Assembly: GCA_026415135.1 (NCBI GenBank)
Contig: JAOAHS010000026.1
Coordinates: forward strand, 1-64,000
DNA length: 64,000 nt
Direction of reading: 5' to 3'
Origin: Calditerrivibrio sp.
GTDB taxonomy: Bacteria > Chrysiogenota > Deferribacteres > Deferribacterales > Calditerrivibrionaceae
Shown here: piece by piece, positions 15,208 to 24,495 of the stretch
How positions within the stretch are numbered: the first letter of the stretch is position 1
Layout of the letters: every line of letters starts with the position of its first letter
Translations under genes and position numbers: made by a program
The notes under the pieces: generated by a model
Told to the model about the DNA's origin: nothing
Databases searched by the model: none
What the model saw: the letters and a program-made list of their open reading frames with translations, nothing else

Positions 15208-17169
15208 TCACATAAAATTATAAGGGTCAACATCTAATGTAAATGTCATATTCCCTTTTTTTATGGTATTAAATAGACTATCTATTTTTTCTTTGTAAAA
15301 GGGTATGGTGGATACAGATTTTATTTTTATTATAACCTGTACTCTATATCTATTTTTTATTTTTGAAATTGGTGCTATGGATGGGCCTAACATGGTGTCT
15401 GATAAACGAATATTACTTTTCAAAATTCTTGCGATCTCTTGGGTGACCAACATGAGTTCGTTTAACTTTGGACCTTCGAACAGTACTCTGATGAGCCTGC
15501 AGAATGGTGGATAGTTTAAGGCTTTCCGTTTTTGCAACATAACTTTATAGAAAGTGTCCAGATCACCCATCTTTAGGATCTCGAAAATATAGTTTTCAGG
15601 GTTATAAGTCTGGATTAGCATTTTACAAGGTTTTTCAAATCTACCACCCCGTCCTAAAAACTGGGTAAGAATTTGAATACTTTTTTCCTCAATTCTGAAA
15701 TCTGGTATTGTAAACATATTATCTATATTTATCACACCTATGAGTGTTATGTCGGGGTAATTTAACCCCTTTGCTATAATCTGGGTCCCCACCAAAATCT
15801 TTTTCTTTTTTGATTCAAACTCTTTTAGTATATTATCTATTCTTGTTGCTGAGGTGAGTGTATCCTGATCAAGTCTTATAACTTCATCGGGAAAAAGATC
15901 GTTAAGTAGCTCATATATCTTTTCTGAACCTGTGCCGATGATTTTAAAATCCTTTTGGTTGCAGTTTGAACATATAAAAAAGGTGATCTTTTCATCGCAG
16001 TAATGACACCTGCCATGATTATTCTTTTTGTAGTAGGTAAGGGATACGTCACAGTTTGGGCATCTAAATATACTGCCACAGTGATTACATATTATATTGC
16101 TGGCATAGCCTTTTTTGTTGATCAACAGGAGGGTCTGTTCGTTGTTTTTTAAACGTTGGTGGATTTCATCATAGAGTTTTTTACTGAAGAATTCTTCTAT
16201 CAATTCCTCTTTTTTCATATCCAAAAGAACAATGTCGGTGGTGCTTTTAGGATAGAATTTCTGGTTTAGTCTGAGTAAGTGGTACTTTCCAGAGATGGCA
16301 TTTTGATAAGACTCAAGGGATGGAGTTGCTGAACCTAAGACAATGGGGATGTTGAGGATTTTAGCATATAAGATGGCCATATCCCTTGTATGATAATGGG
16401 GGATATCCTCTTGTTTGAAGCTGCTGTCATGTTCTTCATCGATGATGATCATCTTGATGTTTTTACCTGGGACAAATAGGGAGCTTCTTGCTCCTAATAG
16501 TACTTTAAGGTTACCATTGTTAAAATTTGAGAGGATTTGTTCCCTTTTTTTATCGGCTATCTTACTGTGATAAACGGCTACTTCATCTATGAGTCTGTTG
16601 CTTAGGCGTTCGTAGAGTTGAGATGTGAGGGCTATTTCTGGAACTATGTAGAGTACCTGACCACCTGCATGGATTATATCGTTTATAAGCTTACAATACA
16701 CTTCTGTTTTGCCACTTCCTGTTACACCGTATATCAAGAAAACACCAAACTGGCTTAATTGTTTTGATATCTCTTCGTATGCAACTTGTTGTTCATCATT
16801 TAATGTTATGGCTGTATAGGTATGTTTCTTTTCTTTGACGTTACCAAAGAATCTATCTATATATCTGGTAGGGACAATCTTATGGATCACTGTACCTAAA
16901 GGATAGCTGTAATACTGGCTGAGTTTCCTAATAAATTTAAGGTATTGTTCTGGAAATGTGATATGTTCGTTTACTGAAATTATATCTTTTATCTTACTTA
17001 GTTGATCATTTGAACTTGTTTCAAATACGATACCCTCTACGATTCTCCTACCAACCTCGATTTTTACGAGGGTGCCTGCATTCAACTTACAATTATATCT
17101 ATACGTCAAAAGATCAATATAGGGGACGGCAGGAGCTACTTTATAATAGTACATATCATTTTTAATCAA
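15208..17169 (-). CDS. priA: primosomal protein N' (PriA helicase)
   Basis: The 653-residue superfamily-2 helicase has Walker A GVTGSGKT at 148-155, a DEEH box, and a zinc-binding insertion with eight cysteines in CxxC pairs (CNHC, CPNC, CHYC, CSNC). The C-terminal domain reads KALNYPPFCRLIRV. It restarts stalled replication forks. The N-terminal DNA-binding region is somewhat shorter than in the 730-residue E. coli protein. It overlaps the upstream phosphotransferase gene by eight bases. Confidence 0.96.
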   Translation of the reverse strand: MIKNDMYYYKVAPAVPYIDLLTYRYNCKLNAGTLVKIEVGRRIVEGIVFETSSNDQLSKIKDIISVNEHITFPEQYLKFIRKLSQYYSYPLGTVIHKIVPTRYIDRFFGNVKEKKHTYTAITLNDEQQVAYEEISKQLSQFGVFLIYGVTGSGKTEVYCKLINDIIHAGGQVLYIVPEIALTSQLYERLSNRLIDEVAVYHSKIADKKREQILSNFNNGNLKVLLGARSSLFVPGKNIKMIIIDEEHDSSFKQEDIPHYHTRDMAILYAKILNIPIVLGSATPSLESYQNAISGKYHLLRLNQKFYPKSTTDIVLLDMKKEELIEEFFSKKLYDEIHQRLKNNEQTLLLINKKGYASNIICNHCGSIFRCPNCDVSLTYYKKNNHGRCHYCDEKITFFICSNCNQKDFKIIGTGSEKIYELLNDLFPDEVIRLDQDTLTSATRIDNILKEFESKKKKILVGTQIIAKGLNYPDITLIGVINIDNMFTIPDFRIEEKSIQILTQFLGRGGRFEKPCKMLIQTYNPENYIFEILKMGDLDTFYKVMLQKRKALNYPPFCRLIRVLFEGPKLNELMLVTQEIARILKSNIRLSDTMLGPSIAPISKIKNRYRVQVIIKIKSVSTIPFYKEKIDSLFNTIKKGNMTFTLDVDPYNFM

Positions 17170-18652
17170 AGTTTTTTAGATGTTCCTCCAGCTTGGTGCA
17201 GATTATTTTTAATACTTCTATGCGGGCGTACTTTTTGTCGTTTGCCGGGATAATATACCAGGGGGCTATATCTGTACTTGTCTTTGCCACCATATCATCC
17301 ACAGCATCTTTATAAAGATCCCATTTTTCCCTGTTCCTCCAGTCTTCTTCTGTTATCTTGTATTGCTTAAGAGGGTTTGATTCGCGTTCTTTGAACCTTT
17401 TTAACTGTTCTTCTTTTGATATGTGAAGCCAAAATTTAAAAAGGAGGATTTTTCCATACTGGGTGAGTTGTTCTTCAAAGTCATTTATCTCTGAGTATGA
17501 TCTGCCCCATTCTTCTGGGGTGGCAAAGTTTTCCACCCTTTCTACCAATACCCTGCCGTACCAAGATCTGTCGTAGATTGTGACAAAACCAAATCGGGGC
17601 ACATGTCTCCAGAATCTCCAGAGGTAGTGATGAGCTTTTTCTTCATCTGTGGGAGCTGCCACTTGTATAACCTGGTAGAGCCTTGAGTCTATACCTTTTG
17701 TTATCCTTCGAATACACCCACCTTTGCCGGCAGCGTCCCAGCCTTCAAAAAGGATGATCGTGGATACCTTTTTCTGATGGGCCTTCCATGTAAGCCCCCA
17801 AAGCTTTAACTGGAACTTTTCGAGCTCTTTATCATAGTCTTTTTTATTTATAGAAACATTTAGGTCCACATTGTCTAAAATAGAAGGGTAGTTGTATGAG
17901 ATGTTGATGTTAGTTGTTTCATGTTTGTGGGTCTGCTCTTTTTTCTGTTTTATTGCCCCTTCATACAGATTGACAAGGGTTTCTATAACGGTGAGGTTTC
18001 TGTTTCGAGGATCATAAGCATCGATCAATACCCATGGGGCTTCTACCCTGTCAGTTACCCTTATTGCCCTCGAAGCTGCATCTACTATCTCTTTGTAGTG
18101 CTTTACATTTTTGTTGTTTATCCTAAACTTTGCTATATCTTCACTGTACTCTTTTTTTATCTTTTTTACCTTTTTCTTTTGACCATCTTCTGACAGATGA
18201 AGCCAGAATTTGACAATATATGTACCGTTGTTAAATAGTGATCTTTCAAAGCGGATCCTGCGTTGCATTCTTCTATCAAACCTATCGATGTCGATTCTAC
18301 CATACGCTAAGTCCAAAAAAGTATTTTCATACCACCCACCAAAGAGTAATGAGGTAGTACCTGCAGCAGGCAGAGATCTCCAGTATCTCCAAAAAGGTGG
18401 TCTTTCCCGTTCTTCTTCGGTTTCTGCCCAGAAGGTATATGTTTTTAAGAATCTTGTATCCATGAATTCGGTGATAAGGTTTATTATTTCGCCTCTTCCT
18501 GCTCCATCTACACCTGCTATAAGAATTATGATGGGGATTTTTAGCTTTTTTGCTTCTAATTGGGCAAAAAAGAGCCTTTGACGGAGTTCGGCTATCTTCT
18601 TTTCGTAATAATCCTTTTCAACCTTTTTCTCCATCTCCACAACCTCAAACAT
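17162..18652 (-). CDS. pap: polyphosphate:AMP phosphotransferase, two fused PPK2 domains
   Basis: The 496-residue protein contains two PPK2-type P-loop domains. The first has a GVDGAGRGE loop with Arg in place of Lys. The second has the canonical GWDAAGKGG and YDRSWYGRVLVERVE lid motif. This fused form makes ADP from AMP and polyphosphate, and the C-terminal domain normally carries the activity. A longer frame reaches 18709, but GGAGGC just ahead of the ATG at 18652 sets the start and gives the family's usual length. It heads the priA-trmI-ybaK-HAD run. Confidence 0.93.
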   Translation of the reverse strand: MFEVVEMEKKVEKDYYEKKIAELRQRLFFAQLEAKKLKIPIIILIAGVDGAGRGEIINLITEFMDTRFLKTYTFWAETEEERERPPFWRYWRSLPAAGTTSLLFGGWYENTFLDLAYGRIDIDRFDRRMQRRIRFERSLFNNGTYIVKFWLHLSEDGQKKKVKKIKKEYSEDIAKFRINNKNVKHYKEIVDAASRAIRVTDRVEAPWVLIDAYDPRNRNLTVIETLVNLYEGAIKQKKEQTHKHETTNINISYNYPSILDNVDLNVSINKKDYDKELEKFQLKLWGLTWKAHQKKVSTIILFEGWDAAGKGGCIRRITKGIDSRLYQVIQVAAPTDEEKAHHYLWRFWRHVPRFGFVTIYDRSWYGRVLVERVENFATPEEWGRSYSEINDFEEQLTQYGKILLFKFWLHISKEEQLKRFKERESNPLKQYKITEEDWRNREKWDLYKDAVDDMVAKTSTDIAPWYIIPANDKKYARIEVLKIICTKLEEHLKNFD

Positions 18653-18680
18653 ATCCGCCTCCGATACAAATTGATATTTT

Positions 18681-18709
18681 ATTTTAACATCTGGGTTATG
18701 CAAAAGCAA
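18681..18709 (-). promoter_or_regulatory. sigma-70 promoter for the pap-priA operon
   Basis: On the minus strand TTGCTT (18709-18704) is followed after 17 bases by TAAAAT (18686-18681), 28 bases ahead of the chosen start codon. Confidence 0.5.
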
Positions 18710-18721
18710 GGGGAATTTGAG

Positions 18722-18749
18722 TTGACATCGATTTGTGTCAGATTACATA
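18722..18749 (+). promoter_or_regulatory. sigma-70 promoter for the small membrane protein gene
   Basis: A consensus TTGACA (18722-18727) is followed after 16 bases by TACATA (18744-18749). A second pair, TTGCAT (18757) and TATACA (18780) spaced by 17, would start transcription almost in the ribosome site and is less likely. Confidence 0.6.
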
Positions 18750-18802
18750 AAACCTCTTGCATAAAACATCATTTTATATTATACATAATTAAGAGGTGGA
18801 AG

Positions 18803-19192
18803 ATGAATAAAACATTGAATAGTTTTAGATTTTTTGGTTTAAAGTTAGAAACATTAGAACAAGCACACAAAATGTCTTTGCCAGCTGCTATTATGACTGG
18901 TATGATGGGGGTTGTATCTTTTGTACATTGTGTGACTGTTATACCTGATTTTCTATTTTTGGGTTTTCTTGATTTGGTGCTCTGGGGTGTTTTAGGTTTT
19001 GGGATATATAAAAATTCGAGGATTGCAGTGATAAATACATTTATTATGTATATATTAGGAGGAGCATATTTTAGATTGATCCCTATATGGCAAAGCAATA
19101 TTTTTGCAACAATTTATATCATCATATTAGTTTTTGCTTTATGGGGAACATTTTTATACAATAGGTTGCTTAAAGCTCAAAACAAAGGTTAG
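18803..19192 (+). CDS. small integral membrane protein, 129 residues
   Basis: The ATG at 18803 follows a GAGGTGG ribosome site. The frame is open further upstream, but that part overlaps the divergent pap gene and its promoter. The protein begins MNKTLNSFRFFGLKLE, has a short cytoplasmic start and then about four hydrophobic segments (roughly residues 28-48, 50-70, 75-95 and 100-122). I do not recognise a family. It converges on the CheW-CheZ gene with a four-base overlap. Confidence 0.7.
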   Translation: MNKTLNSFRFFGLKLETLEQAHKMSLPAAIMTGMMGVVSFVHCVTVIPDFLFLGFLDLVLWGVLGFGIYKNSRIAVINTFIMYILGGAYFRLIPIWQSNIFATIYIIILVFALWGTFLYNRLLKAQNKG

Positions 19193-20829
19193 TTTAGTCC
19201 AAAATCGCTTAAGAGCTTGTCTATATCCTCCTGGGAAGCTACTGGGCTATCTTCATCTGTGGATGATGTTACTACGTATCCAAGTATGGATCCGAGTCTT
19301 GCTCCTATTTCCTCTATGTTTTTTATCACCTTATTTATCTTTTGTTCTGTGATGTCCTGAAACTCCAAGGCTTGTAGTATATCGAAGCCAAGTTCCTCCG
19401 CTTTTTGAACAAGCTCTTCAATGTGCTCTATCTTTTTCATCGCAGAAGAGGTGTCCCTTGACTCAATAAATCTTTCCACATCCCTCAGGGCATCGCTTAT
19501 CTCGGTATATATAGAGGAAAGGTCATCTGAGTGTTGTAAAAGATTCGATGTGGCTTTTTCAGTGGTCTCATTTATAAATTCGAGGTTTTTGGCTACAGCT
19601 GGGACTTTTTCTGAGGAGTTTTCTATGTTATCTATCTTTTCTTTGGTGTTAAGGATCAATTTTATTATCTCACCTAACTCACCTTTTACATCTATGGAGA
19701 TATCTTTGGCTTCTCCATGTATGATTTTGCGGGCTATCTCTTTTATCTCTGAGATGGCATCAATCTCTATGCTTAATGTTTGGTGTTCGACTGACTCACT
19801 TTTTTTTTCTTCTTCTATGGCTGTTTCATTTTTTTTTTCCGCCTCTTTTTTCCTCCGGATCATCTCCTCGGTTTCTTTTTCCCTTTTAGCAAGTTCCATG
19901 GCTATGAGAGCATCAAGGTCGTTTTGATCTACATGAACAGCCTCGTGGTTTATCTTTTCCTCAGCTTGTTTGACTGCATCGTTTAGAATATCCTCTAAAC
20001 TCTCCTGCTGAACAGATTTTTTCTTTTTATTTATCTCCTCAGTTTCTTTTTCCCTTTTGGCAAGTTCCATAGCTATTAAAGCATCTATATCTTCAGTGGT
20101 ATCTGTAGTGTCAGTAAATTGTTTTTCTTCCTTGATCTCTTCGATAATAGTTTTAGTGGGACTTTTTAATTCCTGTTTAGATATTTGTTTTGTTTCTAAT
20201 GCATCTTTCTCTTCAATATCTTCCTCAAGGGAAGATGAAGTGGGTACATGGTATTCGGGCTCAAATCTTTCCCTTTCTGGTGTAAGTTCTGTTGTATTAC
20301 CAGAAGATCCACCTTTAGACCCAGTAAACTTTTTCTTAAGGTCACTTTCATAGTTTTTATCATCATAAATCAAGGAATCTATATCAAGAAGAATAATAAG
20401 CCTTTCATTGTATTTGCAAATACCCAGTATATACTCCTGTCCAATCGATCCCACTAAAGGTGGTGTTGGTTCGATGAGGGTTTTATTTATTCTGATTACC
20501 TGTGTAACTTCATCAACGACAAATCCTATATTTTCCTTTTCAAAACGAACGACAATTATTCTTGTTTTCTTATCAAAATCAGATTTATCAAGATTGAATC
20601 TTACCCTGAGATCAACCACAGGAATAACTTTACCCCTCAGGTTCATTACACCCATAATATAGTTTTCCGTTCTTGGTACGGATGTTATTTCAACAAGTCT
20701 AATTATCTCCTGAATCTTTAAAACATCTATGGCATACTCTTCTTCGCCGAGCTTAAAACCAACAAGTTGTAGAAGATCTTCGTCTTTTACTTCTTTTAAA
20801 TCTTCGATATAGACTTGTTGAGCGTTCAT
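19189..20829 (-). CDS. CheW-linker-CheZ fusion protein
   Basis: The 546-residue protein joins three parts. Residues about 15-155 are a CheW domain (GFKLGEEEYAIDVLKIQEII, GVMNLRGKVIPVVDLR). Residues about 160-400 are a charged linker with two near-identical copies of a D(I/L)DALIAMELAKRE repeat (247-265 and 304-322). Residues about 405-546 are CheZ-like, with FQDITEQ placing D492 and Q496 at the CheY-dephosphorylation positions (D143/Q147 in E. coli), and a C-terminal SQEDIDKLLSDFGLN like the CheY-binding peptide of CheZ. It would dock at receptor arrays and dephosphorylate CheY-P there. A GAGGTG site fixes the start. It follows a ParA-like ATPase gene by nine bases. Confidence 0.88.
   Translation of the reverse strand: MNAQQVYIEDLKEVKDEDLLQLVGFKLGEEEYAIDVLKIQEIIRLVEITSVPRTENYIMGVMNLRGKVIPVVDLRVRFNLDKSDFDKKTRIIVVRFEKENIGFVVDEVTQVIRINKTLIEPTPPLVGSIGQEYILGICKYNERLIILLDIDSLIYDDKNYESDLKKKFTGSKGGSSGNTTELTPERERFEPEYHVPTSSSLEEDIEEKDALETKQISKQELKSPTKTIIEEIKEEKQFTDTTDTTEDIDALIAMELAKREKETEEINKKKKSVQQESLEDILNDAVKQAEEKINHEAVHVDQNDLDALIAMELAKREKETEEMIRRKKEAEKKNETAIEEEKKSESVEHQTLSIEIDAISEIKEIARKIIHGEAKDISIDVKGELGEIIKLILNTKEKIDNIENSSEKVPAVAKNLEFINETTEKATSNLLQHSDDLSSIYTEISDALRDVERFIESRDTSSAMKKIEHIEELVQKAEELGFDILQALEFQDITEQKINKVIKNIEEIGARLGSILGYVVTSSTDEDSPVASQEDIDKLLSDFGLN
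19864..20091 (-). repeat. two copies of a 19-codon repeat inside the CheW-CheZ linker
   Basis: Codons 247-265 (20035-20091) and 304-322 (19864-19920) encode almost the same 19 residues, differing at one residue in the first few, with a 38-codon spacer. The DNA copies differ at several silent positions, so the duplication is not recent. Confidence 0.85.
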
Positions 20830-20838
20830 GTTACACCT

Positions 20839-21720
20839 CTAAAGTTTTTTCAAAATTAGGTCTCTGATTTCGTTAAAAAGCTCTCTATTGGTATCATTTG
20901 TATTTTCATAGTAAGGCTCAAGTTTTTTCACACTTTCACTTACATATAGATCATAAGGTAAAAAACCTAATTTTTCAACAGAAATTCTTAAATATTTTTT
21001 GGATACATTTTCGAAGCCATAAAAGATATTTAGTTCTTTTTTAAACTTTAGCATATTCAGTATAAGACCCACCTTATAGTTATCCACTATATTTATAACT
21101 TCTTCAGAAAGTCGTGGATCGATTTTGTTTAGCTCATTAAGGATATCATCGACCATCTGATAGTTCATACTTCTACTTCGTAATTTGTTGCAAATAGTTT
21201 CTAATCTTGGGTCTTTAAAAAGGTGTCTTTCTATCTTTCTATACAGCGCTATTTTCAAAAAACCGTATGAGTTTTCTATTGATGTGGGTTCACTGTTCAT
21301 AATAAGGATTTTTTTATCAGAGAAATTGAAAAAATCTATCATGTTGTAACTTGTCCCAGCACCTAAGTCCATAATTATGTATCTATAATTAGATCTCTTT
21401 AGGTTATTGAGGATCTTTAGTTTTTCAAAGTTGTTAATGTGGGCCATCCCTAATATATCACTGGAACCGCCTATAAAATCAACATTTGCAGGTGTTTTTA
21501 GGATGACATCTTCCATCCTAAAGTTTTCTTTTAAAAAATTATAGATACCTTTGCCCTGGGCTTTAAGACCTACAAAGGTATGAAGGTTTGCCCCACCTAG
21601 ATCTCCATCCACTAGGAGAATATCATCATAGACTCTTTTCATGGACATGGCAAGATTTGCGGCAAAAAAGCTTTTACCAACACCACCCTTGCCACTTGCC
21701 ACGGAAATAATCTCTGACAT
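20839..21720 (-). CDS. ParA/MinD/FlhG-family ATPase
   Basis: The 293-residue protein begins ISVASGKGGVGKSFFAANLA, the deviant Walker A of ParA/MinD ATPases, with VDGDLGGANLHTFVGL (switch I) and IIMDLGAGTSYN (Walker B). FlhG-type members place flagella, and ParC-type members place chemotaxis arrays at the pole. No clear C-terminal amphipathic membrane helix was identified. The next gene down is a CheW-CheZ fusion, so a role in chemotaxis or flagellar placement is the likeliest reading. Confidence 0.85.
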   Translation of the reverse strand: MSEIISVASGKGGVGKSFFAANLAMSMKRVYDDILLVDGDLGGANLHTFVGLKAQGKGIYNFLKENFRMEDVILKTPANVDFIGGSSDILGMAHINNFEKLKILNNLKRSNYRYIIMDLGAGTSYNMIDFFNFSDKKILIMNSEPTSIENSYGFLKIALYRKIERHLFKDPRLETICNKLRSRSMNYQMVDDILNELNKIDPRLSEEVINIVDNYKVGLILNMLKFKKELNIFYGFENVSKKYLRISVEKLGFLPYDLYVSESVKKLEPYYENTNDTNRELFNEIRDLILKKL

Positions 21721-21724
21721 TCCC

Positions 21725-22156
21725 TTAATAACCCCTGTATCTCATTAGTAAATATTTTACTACAAAATATGTAATCACTCCAAGTATCAAACCAACTACA
21801 TGGCACCCTACAAATACTGGCCATAAGATAGATTTAGCAAGCGATATAAGATCATTAAAGTTTTTAATACTCCATATGATCTCCTTTTCATTTGTATCGG
21901 TCAAAATGGTACCAACTTTATATAAAAATGCGTATATAGGTGGTACTGTTATCGGGTTTGTTATGTAAGCTCCAATCATCAAAGGATAAATAGGGAGTCT
22001 CAATCCAATACTGGTAACAGTAGCCAATAGGGTATGAAACCCTAAATAGGGGCTAAAACCAATCACCATGCCTAAGGCACTGCTTAGAGCTATTTTGTGG
22101 GCAGGTGCATTAATATTTAATACATACTTCAAACCTTCCCTGATCTTAGTTATCAT
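21725..22156 (-). CDS. DUF2062 membrane protein
   Basis: The 143-residue protein has the DUF2062 signature: APAHKIALSSALGMVIGFSPYLGFHT near the N-terminus, YITNPITVPPIYAFLYKVG, and hydrophobic segments at about 25-45, 55-80 and 112-135. The family is widespread and of unknown function. It overlaps lon by four bases and precedes the ParA-like gene by four, so it shares their transcript. Confidence 0.85.
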   Translation of the reverse strand: MITKIREGLKYVLNINAPAHKIALSSALGMVIGFSPYLGFHTLLATVTSIGLRLPIYPLMIGAYITNPITVPPIYAFLYKVGTILTDTNEKEIIWSIKNFNDLISLAKSILWPVFVGCHVVGLILGVITYFVVKYLLMRYRGY

Positions 22157-24495
22157 AAATCCTCAATGGCTATTCTTAGTACTTCCTCAAAACGTTCAAC
22201 GGGGAGCACTTTTATACCCTTTTTCATCTCTTTAGGAAGTTTTATAAGATCATTTTCATTTTTCTTTGGTATAATTACCGTTTTAATGCCTATTCTTTTG
22301 GCGGCAAGCAGTTTTTCTTTTAGTCCACCGATAGGAAGAACCTTGCCAGTGATGGTTATTTCACCGGTCATGGCTACATCTTTTTTGACCTTTTTTCCGC
22401 TGAAAAGAGAGAATATAGCGGTAGCCATAGTAATACCTGCCGATGGACCATCCTTTGGTATTGCACCAGCAGGGACATGTAAATGAATGTCTTTATCATC
22501 AAATTCCTTTGGATCGATGGAGTACTTTTCTGCAATCGATCTTACAAAGGTTAGGGCTGCTCTGGCAGATTCTTTCATAACATCACCCAATTGTCCTGTT
22601 AGGATCAGATTCCCTTTACCTTTGTATTTAGCCGATTCTATGAATAGTACATCACCACCATAAGGGGTCCAAGCAAGGCCTGTTACAATCCCTACCTCAT
22701 TTTCCTTTAACTCATCCTCTTCGAAATATTTTATTGGTCCTAAAAATTTTAGGATATTGTTTTTGGTTATTTTAAAACACTTATCTTCACCGGTGGCTAC
22801 CTTTCTTGCAATTTTTCTACAAACGGTGCCTATGAGTCTTTCAAGATTCCTCAGGCCAGACTCCCTTGTGTATCCAGAAATAATAAAAGATATTATTTTA
22901 TCAGGTATTATAATCTGGTTTTCCTTCAGGCCATTTTCTTGGATCTGACGTGGCACCAGGTACCTTTTTGCGATATTTATCTTCTCCTCTTCAATGTAAC
23001 CTGGAATATGTATGATCTCCATTCTGTCTTTGAGAGCTGGTGGAATTGGATCAAGATAATTTGCTGTAGTTATAAACATTATCTTTGAAAGATCATACGG
23101 TACACCTAAATAGTGATCTACAAAGGCATTGTTCTGCTCTGGATCCAGTACTTCCAACAGAGCAGATGCGGGATCACCCCTAAAGTCGCTACCAAGCTTG
23201 TCTATTTCATCCAGCATGAAAACTGGATTACTACTACCAGCATTTCTCAACCCCTGTATTATCTTTCCGGGTAAAGCACCTATATAGGTCCTTCTATGCC
23301 CCCTTATTTCTGCTTCATCCCTTAAACCACCTAAGGATATCCTAATAAACTTTCTACCCATAGCCCTTGCTATAGATCTTCCAAGCGATGTCTTACCCAC
23401 ACCTGGGGGGCCTACAAAACAGAGAATAGGGCTTTTCATCTTAGAATTGAGCTTTCTAACCGCCAAAAAGTCTAAGATTCTATCTTTAACCTCTTCAAGG
23501 CCATAATGATCCTCTTCCAGTACCTTTTTAGCATTATCTATATCCAGATTGTCCTTTGTGTATTTACCCCATGGAAGTTCCACAATCCATTCTAAGAATG
23601 TTCTTACTACTGTTGCTTCTGCAGAGTCGGAGTGCATTCTTGATAGTCTCTTGAGCTGTTTTGTGGCTTCCTCTTTTACCTCTTTGGGCATTTTGAGTTT
23701 TTTTAGTTTTTCTTCAAACTCTTCGATCTCTTTAGAGAGGTCATCCTCATCACCTAACTCTTTTCTAATCGCTTTTAACTGCTCTTTTAGAAAGTATTCC
23801 CTTTGACTTTTATCGATTTCACCACGGGCATCGTTTAAGATTTTGTTTTGTACCTCTAAAATAGATATCTCTCTTGTCAAAAACTGGCTTACTCTGTTCA
23901 ACCTTTCTATGAAATCGAGTTTTTCTAGTATCTCTTGTGCTTCGTTAGTTTTTAGACCAAGGTTTGCTACTATGATATCTGCCAATTTACCTGGTACGTT
24001 TATGGTTTCAATGACTGCAAGAAGATCAGGTAGCATTGGTTTACCAAGATTGACAGCTTTTGCAAGCTGCTCTTTCACATATCTGATAAGGGCTTCTACC
24101 TTTAGGTCTGATGAAGGCTCTTCCTCTTCATCCACAGGCTTTATCTTTACCTTGTAAAAAGGTGTTTCTTGGGTGTAATCCTCTAAAATAGCTCTTTTTA
24201 TCCCCTGCACAAGTATCTTAACTCTGCCATCAGGTAGTTTTAGCATCCTAAGGATCATGGCTACTACACCGGTGGTATAAATATCATCCTTTTGGGGATC
24301 TTCTATCATAGGGTCTTTTTGGGTAGCCAGGAAAATCATTCTTTTGGAATTTAGAGCTTCATCTACTGCTGCTATGCTCGATTCCCTACCTATGAATAGG
24401 GGGACTACCATGTATGGAAATACTACTATATCCCTAACTGGTAAAAGGGGTAGAATATCCGGGATATTTAATTCGTTTTCAATTTGCTGTTCCAC
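22153..24495 (-). CDS. lon: ATP-dependent protease Lon (LonA)
   Basis: The 780-residue protein has the N-terminal LON substrate-binding domain (LPLLPVRDIVVFPYMVVPLF), a coiled-coil region, the AAA+ module with GPPGVGKTSLGRSIA, and an S16 protease domain with catalytic Ser in KDGPSAGITMATA and Lys in GGLKEKLLAAKR. It degrades misfolded and regulatory proteins. Its position beside an Hsp20 gene (one-base overlap) makes a protein quality-control pair. Confidence 0.98.
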   Translation of the reverse strand: MEQQIENELNIPDILPLLPVRDIVVFPYMVVPLFIGRESSIAAVDEALNSKRMIFLATQKDPMIEDPQKDDIYTTGVVAMILRMLKLPDGRVKILVQGIKRAILEDYTQETPFYKVKIKPVDEEEEPSSDLKVEALIRYVKEQLAKAVNLGKPMLPDLLAVIETINVPGKLADIIVANLGLKTNEAQEILEKLDFIERLNRVSQFLTREISILEVQNKILNDARGEIDKSQREYFLKEQLKAIRKELGDEDDLSKEIEEFEEKLKKLKMPKEVKEEATKQLKRLSRMHSDSAEATVVRTFLEWIVELPWGKYTKDNLDIDNAKKVLEEDHYGLEEVKDRILDFLAVRKLNSKMKSPILCFVGPPGVGKTSLGRSIARAMGRKFIRISLGGLRDEAEIRGHRRTYIGALPGKIIQGLRNAGSSNPVFMLDEIDKLGSDFRGDPASALLEVLDPEQNNAFVDHYLGVPYDLSKIMFITTANYLDPIPPALKDRMEIIHIPGYIEEEKINIAKRYLVPRQIQENGLKENQIIIPDKIISFIISGYTRESGLRNLERLIGTVCRKIARKVATGEDKCFKITKNNILKFLGPIKYFEEDELKENEVGIVTGLAWTPYGGDVLFIESAKYKGKGNLILTGQLGDVMKESARAALTFVRSIAEKYSIDPKEFDDKDIHLHVPAGAIPKDGPSAGITMATAIFSLFSGKKVKKDVAMTGEITITGKVLPIGGLKEKLLAAKRIGIKTVIIPKKNENDLIKLPKEMKKGIKVLPVERFEEVLRIAIEDL

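Noticed and set aside
17162-18652. The N-terminal P-loop of the polyphosphate:AMP phosphotransferase has Arg instead of Lys, which could look like inactivation
   Set aside because: In this two-domain family the C-terminal domain is catalytic and the first P-loop is normally degenerate.
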